From: Candidatus Heimdallarchaeota archaeon
Lineage (GTDB): Archaea > Asgardarchaeota > Heimdallarchaeia > JABLTI01
Direction of reading: 5' to 3'
NCBI GenBank assembly: GCA_019058275.1
Contig: JAHLVW010000058.1
Coordinates: 1 to 64,000 of the forward strand
Length of the DNA stretch: 64,000 nt
The translations under genes and the position numbers were made by a program. The notes under the pieces were generated by a model, which saw only the letters and a program-made list of their open reading frames with translations, made no database searches and had not been told where the DNA came from. Of this stretch, positions 9,242 through 18,287 are shown one piece after another. Numbering within the stretch: the stretch's first letter is position 1; each line of letters begins with the position of its first letter.

Positions 9242-10630
9242 TTACTTTAGAATCTTATTTTTTCTGGATGACTTGTCAATAATTAACAAACTGAAGGTTG
9301 TCAAAATTAGCAAGAAAACTGATTTAATTGAAACATCTAAAGTTGGCTCTTCAGAAGGTGTTTGAACACCAGGATAGCTTTGATCATCAAGTGGATCAGT
9401 TCCAGCAAGAATTTCTTCATAATCAGAAAAACCATCATCATCTGTATCAAATGGACCAGTGCCATGAACTTCTATTTCAATTAAGTCATCTAAACCTTCT
9501 AAGTCACTATCTTGTAATACAAGTGGGTAAGGGTCAACTATTCCACCAGAACCATCTAATGAATAACTTCCTACTCCAATCCAGTCCGAATAGTAATTCC
9601 CTTCATTAACAGAAACATCATATCATGTATTATCATTATAAGATGTATTAGTCGAACCTCCATTGCTTGCTTGTGGATGCGATTCAAAATCTAATGAATT
9701 ATGAAAAAAGTAATTGTGATGGAAAACAATGTTTTGGGATGTATCTAAAGTATCTATCCCATAATTGTCATTTTCTATTATAGTGTTACAAAATATTTCA
9801 GTGTCATAGACAGCTGTTAATTCAATACCACAACCGCCATTTCCTATTAGAGAATTATTCTTGATTACTGAATCATCAATTGTTGAAAGCTTAATGCCAT
9901 CTTCCAAATTTTCATTGAACATATTATTCGAAATAAAGATATTCATTCCATCTGATGCAAGAATTCCATATCTTCCACAAGATGCTATGGAATTGTTTAC
10001 TATTACTTCATTATCACCATAGGTAATTATGCCATCATAATAATTCATAACTGTGTTATTTTCTATAATAGAATTAGGAGCCATAATCTTAATCCCGGTT
10101 CCAAAAGCTCCACCATTATCTAGTTCATTATTAACAACTGTGAAATTAGTTGATGTCATAACACAAATTGCATGTTGACCAACATTCTCAATTGTATTGC
10201 CATCTATTATTGTTCTGTTAGAAAAGACATTTCTTATGTATGTTCCATCAATATTTGATTCTATATGACAATTCCTAATCGTAAAGCATTTCGTTACATC
10301 TATAATAAAAATACCATATGAATTACTTGCTATTATTTCATAGTTGCTAATAATATAGGGATCATCGATAGCCCCATTACCTGGGTATCCTTGAACAATA
10401 AAATCATTATCTTCAGTGATTACGATACTATCATGTGGTACGAGTGATTTGGTGTTTTTAGCAATATCTAGTTGATTGGAATTGAAACTGCTTGTTAATC
10501 CAACCATTACTAACCCAACAAAAAATAGCGAAATAAAAAGAATCCCCAAAAGGGGCATAGAAAATAATTCTCTCTTCCCCATATTCATCAAATATACAAA
10601 CTTATTATGTTTTATAAACAAATCTACCAT
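9242..10630 (-). CDS. Secreted beta-helix protein with calcium repeat, interrupted by an in-frame TGA
   Basis: The frame 10630-9623 codes 335 residues: a signal/anchor helix (about residues 22-46), then right-handed beta-helix repeats of the NosD/periplasmic-binding type (GIFIIDVTKCFTIRNC, IIDGNTIENV and so on). It ends at TGA 9623-9625. The same frame then continues without any shift to TAA at 9242-9244, adding about 126 residues: a GNYYSDW motif that normally closes NosD-type repeats, a thrombospondin-3-like calcium repeat (DTDDDGFSDYEEILAGTDPL) and a C-terminal membrane helix with a Lys/Arg tail. Trp is plausible where TGA stands, so one TGG-to-TGA change explains the break. The protein would sit on the outer surface. 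A Met at residue 17 (10582) is a likely start. Confidence 0.6.
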
Positions 10631-10670
10631 TGGAACCTATGTCTTGGATATTATCTAATTTGAGGATGCT

Positions 10671-11942
10671 CTAGAAAAGTTCCTCGTTATCTCTTATATC
10701 AAATACAGCTACACCATCAATATATACTCTCATAACTTTAGTTCTTGCATCCAATGGATCACCATTTAAGAGTAAAATATCTGCATCTTTTCCTACTTCA
10801 AGAGAACCGATCCTATTTTCTAAACCAAGGATTTTTGCACCATTAATAGTTAAGATTTCATAAGCTCCTTGTCTTGACAGTCCTTCACGATGAGCTAAAA
10901 TAGCATAAATAAATTGATACTGACACTGAGTTACAGGATGATCAGACGTAAGTGCTACCAAGATTCCTGCATTGTGTAGTAAACCCAATGTTTTCCAAGT
11001 TTTCTTTCTTGTTTCAATTTTTGATTTATAGGACATTGTTGGACCAACAACAGCAGCGATTTTATTTTCAACCAAAAAGTCAAGTATCAAATGTCCCTCA
11101 CTACAATGATCAATGATAACCTCTACATCGAATTCTTTGCTTAAACGAACTGCAGTTATTTATGTCATTTGCTTGATGGGCATGAGCTCTTAAAGGTACT
11201 TTTTTTCCATTACCGGAATCATAGATTCATATTTCAAATTCCTTTCAGGTTTTGAAGGCTCTATGGGTTTTGTCAAATCCTTATTATTACCTTCTTTCTC
11301 TTTTTTATCATAATCCTTTAGGTCTTCTTTATACTGCTTCATTTTCTTTTTGTAATCAGCCCATTTATTCATATAGTTTTGAGTTTCCATTAGTAGTTGT
11401 CTGAATAATCCAAGACTACCCATTCTTGTTTGGGGCATAACATTTCTGCTACCATAATTCCTTTTTGGATTCTCACCAAATGCACATTTCATACCTGAAT
11501 TTTCTTTGATTATTATATCGTCAGCAATAGTTCCATGGGTTTTCATTGTGGTCATTTGTCCTCCGACAACATTTCCACTGCCTGGTGCAACGCAAATTGT
11601 AGTTATACCACCAGCAACCGCTCTTCGTAAACCTAAATCATCAGGATTAATCGCATCTATTACTCTAATGAAAGGAGTGACTGGGTCTGTTGATTCGTTT
11701 CCATCTTGGAGTCCTATGCCAATGCTTTCTTCAAAAACTGAGGCGTGACAATGAGAATCAATAATGCCAGGAAATGCTACAAAATCACTAGCATCAATTA
11801 TTTCTGTTCCCTTTAGAACATCTTTCCCATTAGCTATTTTCTTAATTTTTCCCTTATCATCAATTAGGATATAGCCTTCTTTTATTGATTCTTTTGTTAC
11901 GGGAATAATTTCTTTACACAATATTGCTTTCAATTTCATCAT
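10671..11942 (-). pseudogene. Second amidohydrolase paralogue with two compensating frameshifts
   Basis: The two pieces (11942-11190 and 11090-10671) align end to end with the intact copy at 7755-9032. They are in the same frame, but the stretch between them needs another frame. On the minus strand a run of seven A (plus 11200-11206) should have eight to keep the segment VPLRAHAHQANDI readable, and about 40 bases later one extra A (near 11159-11161) restores the original frame. As written, the protein stops at MEKKYL and loses the HAH metal site. Both indels are the kind made by sequencing errors in A/T runs, so the gene may be intact in the cell. All other motifs are present (GIIDSHCHA, DHCSEGH, TSDHPV). 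Confidence 0.65.
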
Positions 11943-12012
11943 CCTATTTTGTTATTTTTTTAGATTAACTAAAAAATTCTGTTTGTTTTGTTATGAATTT
12001 TAATTCTTAAAT

Positions 12013-13689
12013 TCAAGGATTCCAAGTTAAATCCTTAACATAATTGTCAAATTGCTGTTTCTTTTGATTTTTATCCCAACCAAGTATATTTCCCATTTCT
12101 TCAGCAATTCTTTCTGCACAATCTAATCCTTGGTGTTCCAGTAATTGTAATTGTGTTCTCCTCAACATGAAGTCACTTAGCGATAAGCACATCTCATTCT
12201 CTATAGAGTAAACTATTTCTACCAGAATATGAGGACGATCTTTAACGATTCTTTCTTTTAATTTCTTATCCTTCTCTATTAGAGTCAGAATTTTTTGGTG
12301 ATTTGTCCCATATGTATGAACTATGTGGTCAGCTACTTCAAAATCAAATCCAAATTTCTTAATTATTAAGGAAACATTTGTTCTTAGATAATCTATCATA
12401 TTCTTTATCCCTATTGCACCATATAATTGAGTTTTTTTTGTTTTACAAGGATAGTCCCTTTTCTTCAAGTGCATTATTTTTAGAATTTTATCTACAGTTT
12501 TCTCAGCCATGTGTCTAAAAATTGTATATTTTCCACCTGTTACAGTAAGTAAATTGAATTTTGATTCTATAATTTCAAAACCTCTTGAAGTTTTGTCTTC
12601 TGACTTAGCGGTTGGATCTAGCAGTAAAGGTCTTACGCCGGAATATGCACTAATGACATCATCCTTTGTTAATGCTCCTGGGAAATCATTGTTTACTGCT
12701 GAAATAACATACTCAATATCCTCATTTGTTACAGCTACATAATCATTACTTTCTGTGTAATCTGTATCAGTAGTTCCGATCAAAGAATACTTACTTCGAA
12801 ATGGTATAACAAACAAACTTCGTCCATCATCTGCTGTTACAACTACAACAAGGTTATTTCTTACAATTCGTTTAGTTACAATATGAATTCCCTTTGTTGT
12901 TCTAAGAAACTTAGATTCTATTCCAAGTGTTGATAGGACCTCATCTGTCCAAGGACCAGTGGAATTTATAATAACCTTTCCTTTAATTGAGAACGATTTT
13001 CCTGATATTATATCTGTTACATTTACACCCTTAACGATTTCATCTTGTTCAAACTTCTCAAGAATAAATGAATCAGCTTTAACATAATTAATGCACAAGG
13101 CACCATTTTCTTGAGCAGAAAGGATTGTTTCGAGAGTAACTCGAGCATCATCCATTATACCATCCCAATAATAAAGTGAATGTTTTAGGTCATCGGTTTT
13201 GATGTGTGGAACTTTTTCAAGTGTTTTTTCTTTTGATAGGAAATTAAAATTCTCAGTATTTTTGAAACTCGAAAGTGTGTCATAAAGCACTCCCGCTGCT
13301 AGCATTCTAAGAGTGGTATTTTTACCCTTCTTGTAAACTGGAATAAGAAATGGTATTGGTGCAGTTTGATGAGGACACATTTTAAACATTAGCATCCTTT
13401 CTTGAGAAGCTAATTTTACTAGGCTAAATTCACAATTTGATAAATATCTGATTCCCGCATGAACAAGTTTGGATGAACAACTACTAGTTCCTTCTCCATA
13501 ATCACCTTTATCTATAATAGCAACTTTTAAACCTCTTAATGCAGCATCCCAGGCTATTCCAGCACCTGTTATACCTGCTCCAATAATTACAACATCGAAT
13601 TCTTCTTTTTCAAGAAGTTCTATTTTTTCTTGTCTAAGTTTTAGAGATGAAGATGGCATTTTAAACAACACGATATAACTGTATATCAT
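12013..13689 (-). CDS. glpA: FAD-dependent glycerol-3-phosphate dehydrogenase
   Basis: A 558-residue flavoprotein. The N-terminus has the FAD-binding motif VIIGAGITGAGIAWDAALRG (about residues 34-53), followed by GEGTSSCSSKLVHAGIRYL, a hallmark of GlpA/GlpD. A C-terminal helical domain (about 415-550) matches the usual C-domain. The enzyme oxidises sn-glycerol 3-phosphate to dihydroxyacetone phosphate, passing electrons to a membrane carrier or an associated subunit. No glycerol kinase, GlpB or GlpC is nearby, so the electron acceptor is unknown. The ATG at residue 11 (13659), just before a charged segment, is an alternative start. Archaea build their lipids on glycerol 1-phosphate, so this enzyme is probably catabolic. 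Confidence 0.85.
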   Translation of the reverse strand: MIYSYIVLFKMPSSSLKLRQEKIELLEKEEFDVVIIGAGITGAGIAWDAALRGLKVAIIDKGDYGEGTSSCSSKLVHAGIRYLSNCEFSLVKLASQERMLMFKMCPHQTAPIPFLIPVYKKGKNTTLRMLAAGVLYDTLSSFKNTENFNFLSKEKTLEKVPHIKTDDLKHSLYYWDGIMDDARVTLETILSAQENGALCINYVKADSFILEKFEQDEIVKGVNVTDIISGKSFSIKGKVIINSTGPWTDEVLSTLGIESKFLRTTKGIHIVTKRIVRNNLVVVVTADDGRSLFVIPFRSKYSLIGTTDTDYTESNDYVAVTNEDIEYVISAVNNDFPGALTKDDVISAYSGVRPLLLDPTAKSEDKTSRGFEIIESKFNLLTVTGGKYTIFRHMAEKTVDKILKIMHLKKRDYPCKTKKTQLYGAIGIKNMIDYLRTNVSLIIKKFGFDFEVADHIVHTYGTNHQKILTLIEKDKKLKERIVKDRPHILVEIVYSIENEMCLSLSDFMLRRTQLQLLEHQGLDCAERIAEEMGNILGWDKNQKKQQFDNYVKDLTWNP

Positions 13690-13855
13690 TTTTTAAGGAT
13701 TTTTTCCATTGTTACTATTGCTAGATTTCTATAAAAATCTCTCAATCTATAGCAAAAGGGGTTTATTTGATAAAATAATTTAAAAATTCTTACTAGAATA
13801 GAGATTAGGTTAGGCATAACTGATAAAATTCTTAAAACTGTAGGATTCATCGACT

Positions 13856-14839
13856 ATGGCAATAAAGGCTCAGATAACAGAAGACATTAAATCACCTGAA
13901 TTAACAGTCACCTTTGAACAACAGAAGAAAATAGATACAATGATTGAAGCATCAAAAATTGATAATGTTATTCATTGGGATCCGCAAGTTACTAAAGAAA
14001 TCTACGTACCTGTTGATGGAGAAAAAATAAGAGTTCTCCATATTAAATCCAAAAACCTAGCAAATAAGCGAATAATTGTTTTTATTCCTGGTTGGGGTGT
14101 AACATCTGAAGGATTTGATGTGTTATACGAAGTTTTGCATAATGAAATCGAATTCTACTATATTGAAACCAGAGAGAAACGTTCTAATCAGATACGACGA
14201 AGAAAGGCAAATTTGACTATACAGCAAAAAGCAAAAGATATCATGAAAGTAATAGATTATTTAAAAATCGACAAGGATAAATACACATTAGTAGGACCTT
14301 GCTGGGTTGCAACAATTTTCTTACAAGGATTACTAGACAACAATTTAGAAGCAAATTCAATCTTAATATTTGATCCAATGCATAAACTATGGTTTAACAA
14401 ATTTCTCTTAAATATTTCACCATTTATTCCAACATTTGTTATTACCATAATAAAACCAATAATGTTATTTTTTGCATTTCTTGGTATGAAAGAAAAAACC
14501 CAAAAAGAAAGAAGTCAGGACTTCGCAAAATATGATATCATATGGAAATGGAAAAAAGCGGCATATACTGTAAAGGATCTTGAGTTATTTGGTACACTAA
14601 GTCCTATAAAACAAGTGATACTGGTTTTTAATGGAACAACAGATAAAGTACACAAGCAAACAGATTATCCAAAATTAAGTAAAGAGTTACCAAAAGGACG
14701 GTTCTTTTTCCTGAACACAATAGAATCAAATCGAGAACAAATAATGAGTGTTGTAATAAAGGAATTTGCGAAAACAGAAATGAATGAAAAGATACCTCCA
14801 GTTTTAAGAGAATTTGAAAAGGAATTGGAACGAAAATAG
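13856..14839 (+). CDS. Alpha/beta hydrolase-fold protein with Cys at the nucleophile elbow
   Basis: A 327-residue protein with strand-turn motifs of the alpha/beta hydrolase fold: FIPGWGVTSEGFDVLY (about residues 76-91, oxyanion-hole region), then LVGPCWVATIFLQG, where the usual GxSxG is GPCWV with Cys149 at the nucleophile position. An Asp occurs in FNGTTDKVH near the C-terminal part, the usual acid position. A catalytic His is not obvious. Dienelactone hydrolases use Cys at this place, so activity is possible, but it could also be a non-enzymatic member. The downstream MFS gene starts 22 bases later on the same strand, so the two are probably cotranscribed. Confidence 0.6.
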   Translation: MAIKAQITEDIKSPELTVTFEQQKKIDTMIEASKIDNVIHWDPQVTKEIYVPVDGEKIRVLHIKSKNLANKRIIVFIPGWGVTSEGFDVLYEVLHNEIEFYYIETREKRSNQIRRRKANLTIQQKAKDIMKVIDYLKIDKDKYTLVGPCWVATIFLQGLLDNNLEANSILIFDPMHKLWFNKFLLNISPFIPTFVITIIKPIMLFFAFLGMKEKTQKERSQDFAKYDIIWKWKKAAYTVKDLELFGTLSPIKQVILVFNGTTDKVHKQTDYPKLSKELPKGRFFFLNTIESNREQIMSVVIKEFAKTEMNEKIPPVLREFEKELERK

Positions 14840-14861
14840 TTTCCATAAACAGGAGAAAAAA

Positions 14862-16321
14862 ATGACGGAAGAATTATCAGAAAAAGATATCAAAGAAGCA
14901 AGAATAGAATCAAAGAAAACAGATAAACGAAATGCCTTTTTATGGTATAGCTACGATATGGCAGATACGTTTTTCTCACAAACAGTTATTAGTTTAGCAT
15001 TTACACCATTTGCAATGCTCCTAGGAGTATCAAATGGTTGGTCGTATGTTCATACTTTCATAATTGTCTCTATATTTATGGCTGGATCTAATTTGCTAGT
15101 AGCCATTTTAGGACCAATTATTGGAGCCATCTCAGATACACTTGGAAAAAGAAAACCACTTGTAATTATTGCAGCAAGTATAATGGTTACTGCTACAATG
15201 CTTATAACTATCTGGGAAAACTTTTGGTGGGCTTGTGGGCTTTTTGTAATAGCAAACTTTTGTTACCAAAATGGACGAATGTTATATGATTCACAGATTC
15301 CATTCATTGCTGAATCAAAAGATAGAAGTACAACACAAGCTGTTGGAGGTGCTTTAGCTGCTTTTGGTTCAATTTTTGGTGTGGTCTTAGGACTTGTACT
15401 CAATGGTATTGGTGGTACTGAAAAATGGTCACCAATAAATACGAACATTTGGGAACTAGCTAATCAACCCATACCTGAAATAAGCCTAGGTAATTACGTT
15501 GGGTCTTTTTTGCTGCAGGTATTTTGATAATATTAATATCTATTCCTTATCTCTTTCATAAAGAAGCTGAATCTCCTAGTAATCTTAAACCCATAGAGAA
15601 TCTCAAACAATCATTTAGTTCTTTGAAAGAATCACTCAAACATATCTTTAAGGATCGCAATTCTCTTTTATTCTTTATAGGTTGGTTTTTCTTGGTTGAT
15701 GCAGCGAATACAACTATTCTTTTCATGGTACCAGTTATCGAAGGTGCTGTAGGAGTTACAAATTCAACAATAACTTACATTATCATTTTGACCGGCATAT
15801 TACTATCAATAGTTTTTGGATTCATAACCGGACACGTTCTAAAAAGATTAGGTCCGAAGAAAACATTTCTTATAAGTGGTATTGCTTGGATGCTTGCTAT
15901 TATCTTTACAATATTTGCTGGTTGGCAATATAAAATTGAACAACTTGACCCCTTATGGTTTCTTATTCATGAATTTCCATGGTGGCTAATGTTTTTTGGA
16001 GCTTTCTTCATTGGTATAGGATTTAGAAGTATTTGGATTATTGGTCGTCAATTTATTATGGTCCTCGCACCACCATCGAAACTTGCTCAATACAATGGTT
16101 TTCAGAAAATTGCTGGAAGGGTAAGTGCAATTGTATCACCTTTGATCTTCGCAGGAATGATGCTCCTAGGTGCAACATTTACTACTGTAAATCACTCCTT
16201 TAGATTAGCCTTAGGAAGTTTATTGTTGTTCTTTATTATTGGTGAGGTACTAATTGCCTTTATCAAAGATCCATTCAAGAGATACATGAAAGGAGAACGA
16301 GCTCCCTATTATGGAATATGA
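14862..16321 (+). pseudogene. MFS transporter (UMF1/Atg22-like) with a single homopolymer frameshift
   Basis: Two reading frames (14862-15527 and about 15500-16321) make one 12-helix transporter of about 485 residues. The start at 14862 follows AGGAG with a 6-base gap, better than the upstream 14814. The N-terminus reads NAFLWYSYDMADTFFSQ, like UMF1/Atg22-type transporters, and a classic DTLGKRKP loop lies between helices 2 and 3. The shift is in a run of six T at 15506-15511; seven T would give GSFFAAGILIILISIPYLF without a break. One missing base in a homopolymer is most simply an assembly error, so the transporter is probably functional. Its substrate is unknown. The hydrolase upstream may be a partner. 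Confidence 0.7.
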
Positions 16322-16352
16322 AAAGATGAAGGAATAAGTATTAATTACTATT

Positions 16353-16377
16353 TGAGTGAAGACTAATTCTTCATTCA
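16353..16377 (+). terminator. Hairpin after the MFS gene
   Basis: TGAGTGAAGA (16353-16362), a five-base loop and TCTTCATTCA (16368-16377) form a 10-bp stem with one G-U pair, about 30 bases after the MFS stop and followed by a T-rich stretch. It separates this unit from the M20 peptidase gene. Confidence 0.45.
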
Positions 16378-16456
16378 ACTCCTTCTTATTTTGTAGTATC
16401 ATTTATTATTTTGTAAATTGTATACTATTCTAGTTATTTACTAGTGGTAATTTCCA

Positions 16457-17686
16457 ATGAATAGTGAGAACTCTATTGATATTCCACAATTCAAAATTGA
16501 TACGAAATATTTACGTACTTTATTAGACGAAATGATTGAAATCAATTCAGTAGTAGGTGACGAAAAGGACCTAGCTATTCTATTGGCAGAAGAATTACAG
16601 AAATTAGGATTAGCAATACAATTAGAGGATGTTGAAGCAAATAGACCAAACATCTATGCTCATCATCAATTTGCTCAGAAAGGTAAAACTCTAACTTTTA
16701 ATGGTCATTTAGATACAGTCGATGTTTGTGAAGGTTGGACTTTTGAACCATTTATCCCAATTGAAAAGGATGGAAATCTCTATGGTTTAGGCTCAGCTGA
16801 TATGAAAGGCGGAATAGCTTGTCAGATTGCTGCAATAAAAGCTCTAGTAGATTCAAATGAATCACAAATCGGAACAATTCACTTCTCGGCAGTTGTAGAT
16901 GAAGAAGGTTATGGTAAGGGAGGAAGGAAAATGATAAATAACCCATTTTTTGGGAAAGGGAAAACTGATGGAATCATTATCGCTGAACCATTATTTGGTA
17001 ATACTATAGCGAGTAGTTTACCTTTGGGCATGACTGGAAAAGTTTTGTATAAAATAACTATTAAGGGTTTATCAGCTCATGCTTACCGACCTGTGCAAGG
17101 AATAAATGCAATAACTGATGCTTCAAAAATTGTTAATGTAATTGAGAATCTTGGTGATTCATCAAAGAATGAAAATCTGGGATTTACTTTATTGTCTGAT
17201 GATGATTTTGGGAAAGGTTCTTTTTGTATACTGAAAATAGAAGGAGGGTATAAGAAATATAGTGTTGTAGTTCCCGAACATTGCGAAATTATATTGAACA
17301 GATTAACTGTTCCTGGAGAAACAAAAGAATCTCTTAATCAAGACTTAGAACAACTCATTGAAAAGCTTAACTTAAAGTCCATGGTTACAATTGAACTTGT
17401 TCCTCCATTTTATTATCCCTATAAAATTTCTGAAGATCATGAACTCTTTTCTTCACTTAAAAGAGCATATAAAGAATCTATGGGTGAAGATCCCTATACA
17501 AGTTACATGCGAATGATAACTGATGCAAACGTCTTCATGGGAGAAGGAAAAATTCCTACAGTTCATTTTGGTCCAAAGGGTAACAATTTGCATAGTCCAA
17601 ACGAAAACGTCAATGTTAATTCCTTAGAGGTATGTGCAAAGATTTATGCTCAAACCTACTGCATTTTTCAAAAGAAGAATAAATAA
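16457..17686 (+). CDS. M20-family metallopeptidase/deacylase (ArgE/DapE/CPG2-like)
   Basis: A 409-residue cytosolic dizinc hydrolase. The zinc and catalytic residues are in place: NGHLDTVDV (His84, Asp86), GSADMKGG (Asp115), VVDEEGYG (Glu149 catalytic, Glu150 zinc), and a final His in FGPKGNNLHSPNENVN. A dimerisation domain interrupts the catalytic domain (about residues 190-310), as is usual. Relatives remove acyl or amino-acid groups from N-acetylornithine, succinyl-diaminopimelate or peptides; the substrate cannot be told here. The following gene is a convergent Lrp-type regulator only 13 bases away. Confidence 0.85.
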   Translation: MNSENSIDIPQFKIDTKYLRTLLDEMIEINSVVGDEKDLAILLAEELQKLGLAIQLEDVEANRPNIYAHHQFAQKGKTLTFNGHLDTVDVCEGWTFEPFIPIEKDGNLYGLGSADMKGGIACQIAAIKALVDSNESQIGTIHFSAVVDEEGYGKGGRKMINNPFFGKGKTDGIIIAEPLFGNTIASSLPLGMTGKVLYKITIKGLSAHAYRPVQGINAITDASKIVNVIENLGDSSKNENLGFTLLSDDDFGKGSFCILKIEGGYKKYSVVVPEHCEIILNRLTVPGETKESLNQDLEQLIEKLNLKSMVTIELVPPFYYPYKISEDHELFSSLKRAYKESMGEDPYTSYMRMITDANVFMGEGKIPTVHFGPKGNNLHSPNENVNVNSLEVCAKIYAQTYCIFQKKNK

Positions 17687-17699
17687 AACTAAATTGAGA

Positions 17700-18146
17700 T
17701 TAAACTCCATTTTTTATACTAGAAAATGATGGGCAAGTAATTGTCTTGGCTACACCCTTTACTGTTCGAATTTCATCCAAAACAATACGACCTATTGCAT
17801 CTAGTGATTCACCTCTAATCTTAACTAAGATATCCCATTCTCCAGAAATAAGATGTACTTCATAGACATTCTCAATTTGAGCTATTTTTTCAGCTAATTC
17901 CCTTTGTGTTATATTTTCATTTGGTGAAAACGAAACAAAAACAAAAGCTGTAACTGGTAAACCTAATTTTCTATAATCTGCTAGAATTGTAAATTTCTTT
18001 ATTACCCCTTCTTGTTTCATTTTTTCTATTCTTGTATGAACTGTAACTCGAGGGATATCTAGGTTAGTAGCAATTCGTTTAGTAGGTAATCTTGCATCTT
18101 TTGAAAGCTCTTCCAGAATTAATCTATCTTTATCATCAACTGGCAA
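17700..18146 (-). CDS. Lrp/AsnC-family transcriptional regulator
   Basis: A 148-residue protein with an N-terminal helix-turn-helix (DDKDRLILEELSKDARLPTK, recognition part RVTVHTRIEKMKQEGVI) and a C-terminal RAM/ligand-binding domain ending in an ISGEWDILVKI strand. Such regulators form octamers that bind amino acids and control amino-acid metabolism genes. The gene lies convergent to the M20 peptidase and downstream of the ABC exporter operon, so its targets are not clear from position. Length and motifs are normal for the family. Confidence 0.9.
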   Translation of the reverse strand: MPVDDKDRLILEELSKDARLPTKRIATNLDIPRVTVHTRIEKMKQEGVIKKFTILADYRKLGLPVTAFVFVSFSPNENITQRELAEKIAQIENVYEVHLISGEWDILVKIRGESLDAIGRIVLDEIRTVKGVAKTITCPSFSSIKNGV

Positions 18147-18271
18147 ATCATATTCTCCTGTTTCTTCTTCTATTTGGTAATACTATAAGCAATACATTTT
18201 GTTTGATTAACATGATATTATACAACAATATGTTTAAAATCTTGCTCTAAAGAAAAATAAAAGACAAAAGC

Positions 18272-18286
18272 CAAGAAAAAATCTTG
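18272..18286 (-). terminator. Weak U-rich terminator after the ABC operon
   Basis: On the minus strand CAAGA, T-run, TCTTG followed by a T-rich stretch lies directly after the stop at 18288. The stem is only 5 bp, so the U-rich tail is probably the main signal. Confidence 0.3.
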
Positions 18287-18287
18287 A

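Noticed and set aside
9328..9609. 93-residue His/Gln-rich open frame on the plus strand
   Set aside because: It is the exact antisense of the continuation of the beta-helix protein on the minus strand, which has a clear calcium repeat and membrane anchor. Its His/Gln/Leu-rich composition comes from the reverse of Asp/Ser codons.
9623..9625. TGA read as selenocysteine
   Set aside because: Some Asgard archaea make selenoproteins, but a structural beta-helix protein has no need of Sec here, the neighbouring motif favours Trp and no SECIS-like hairpin was seen near by.
15524..16321. Separate 265-residue transporter gene
   Set aside because: It is the C-terminal half of the MFS protein; adding one T in the run at 15506-15511 joins it to the first half at the correct place.
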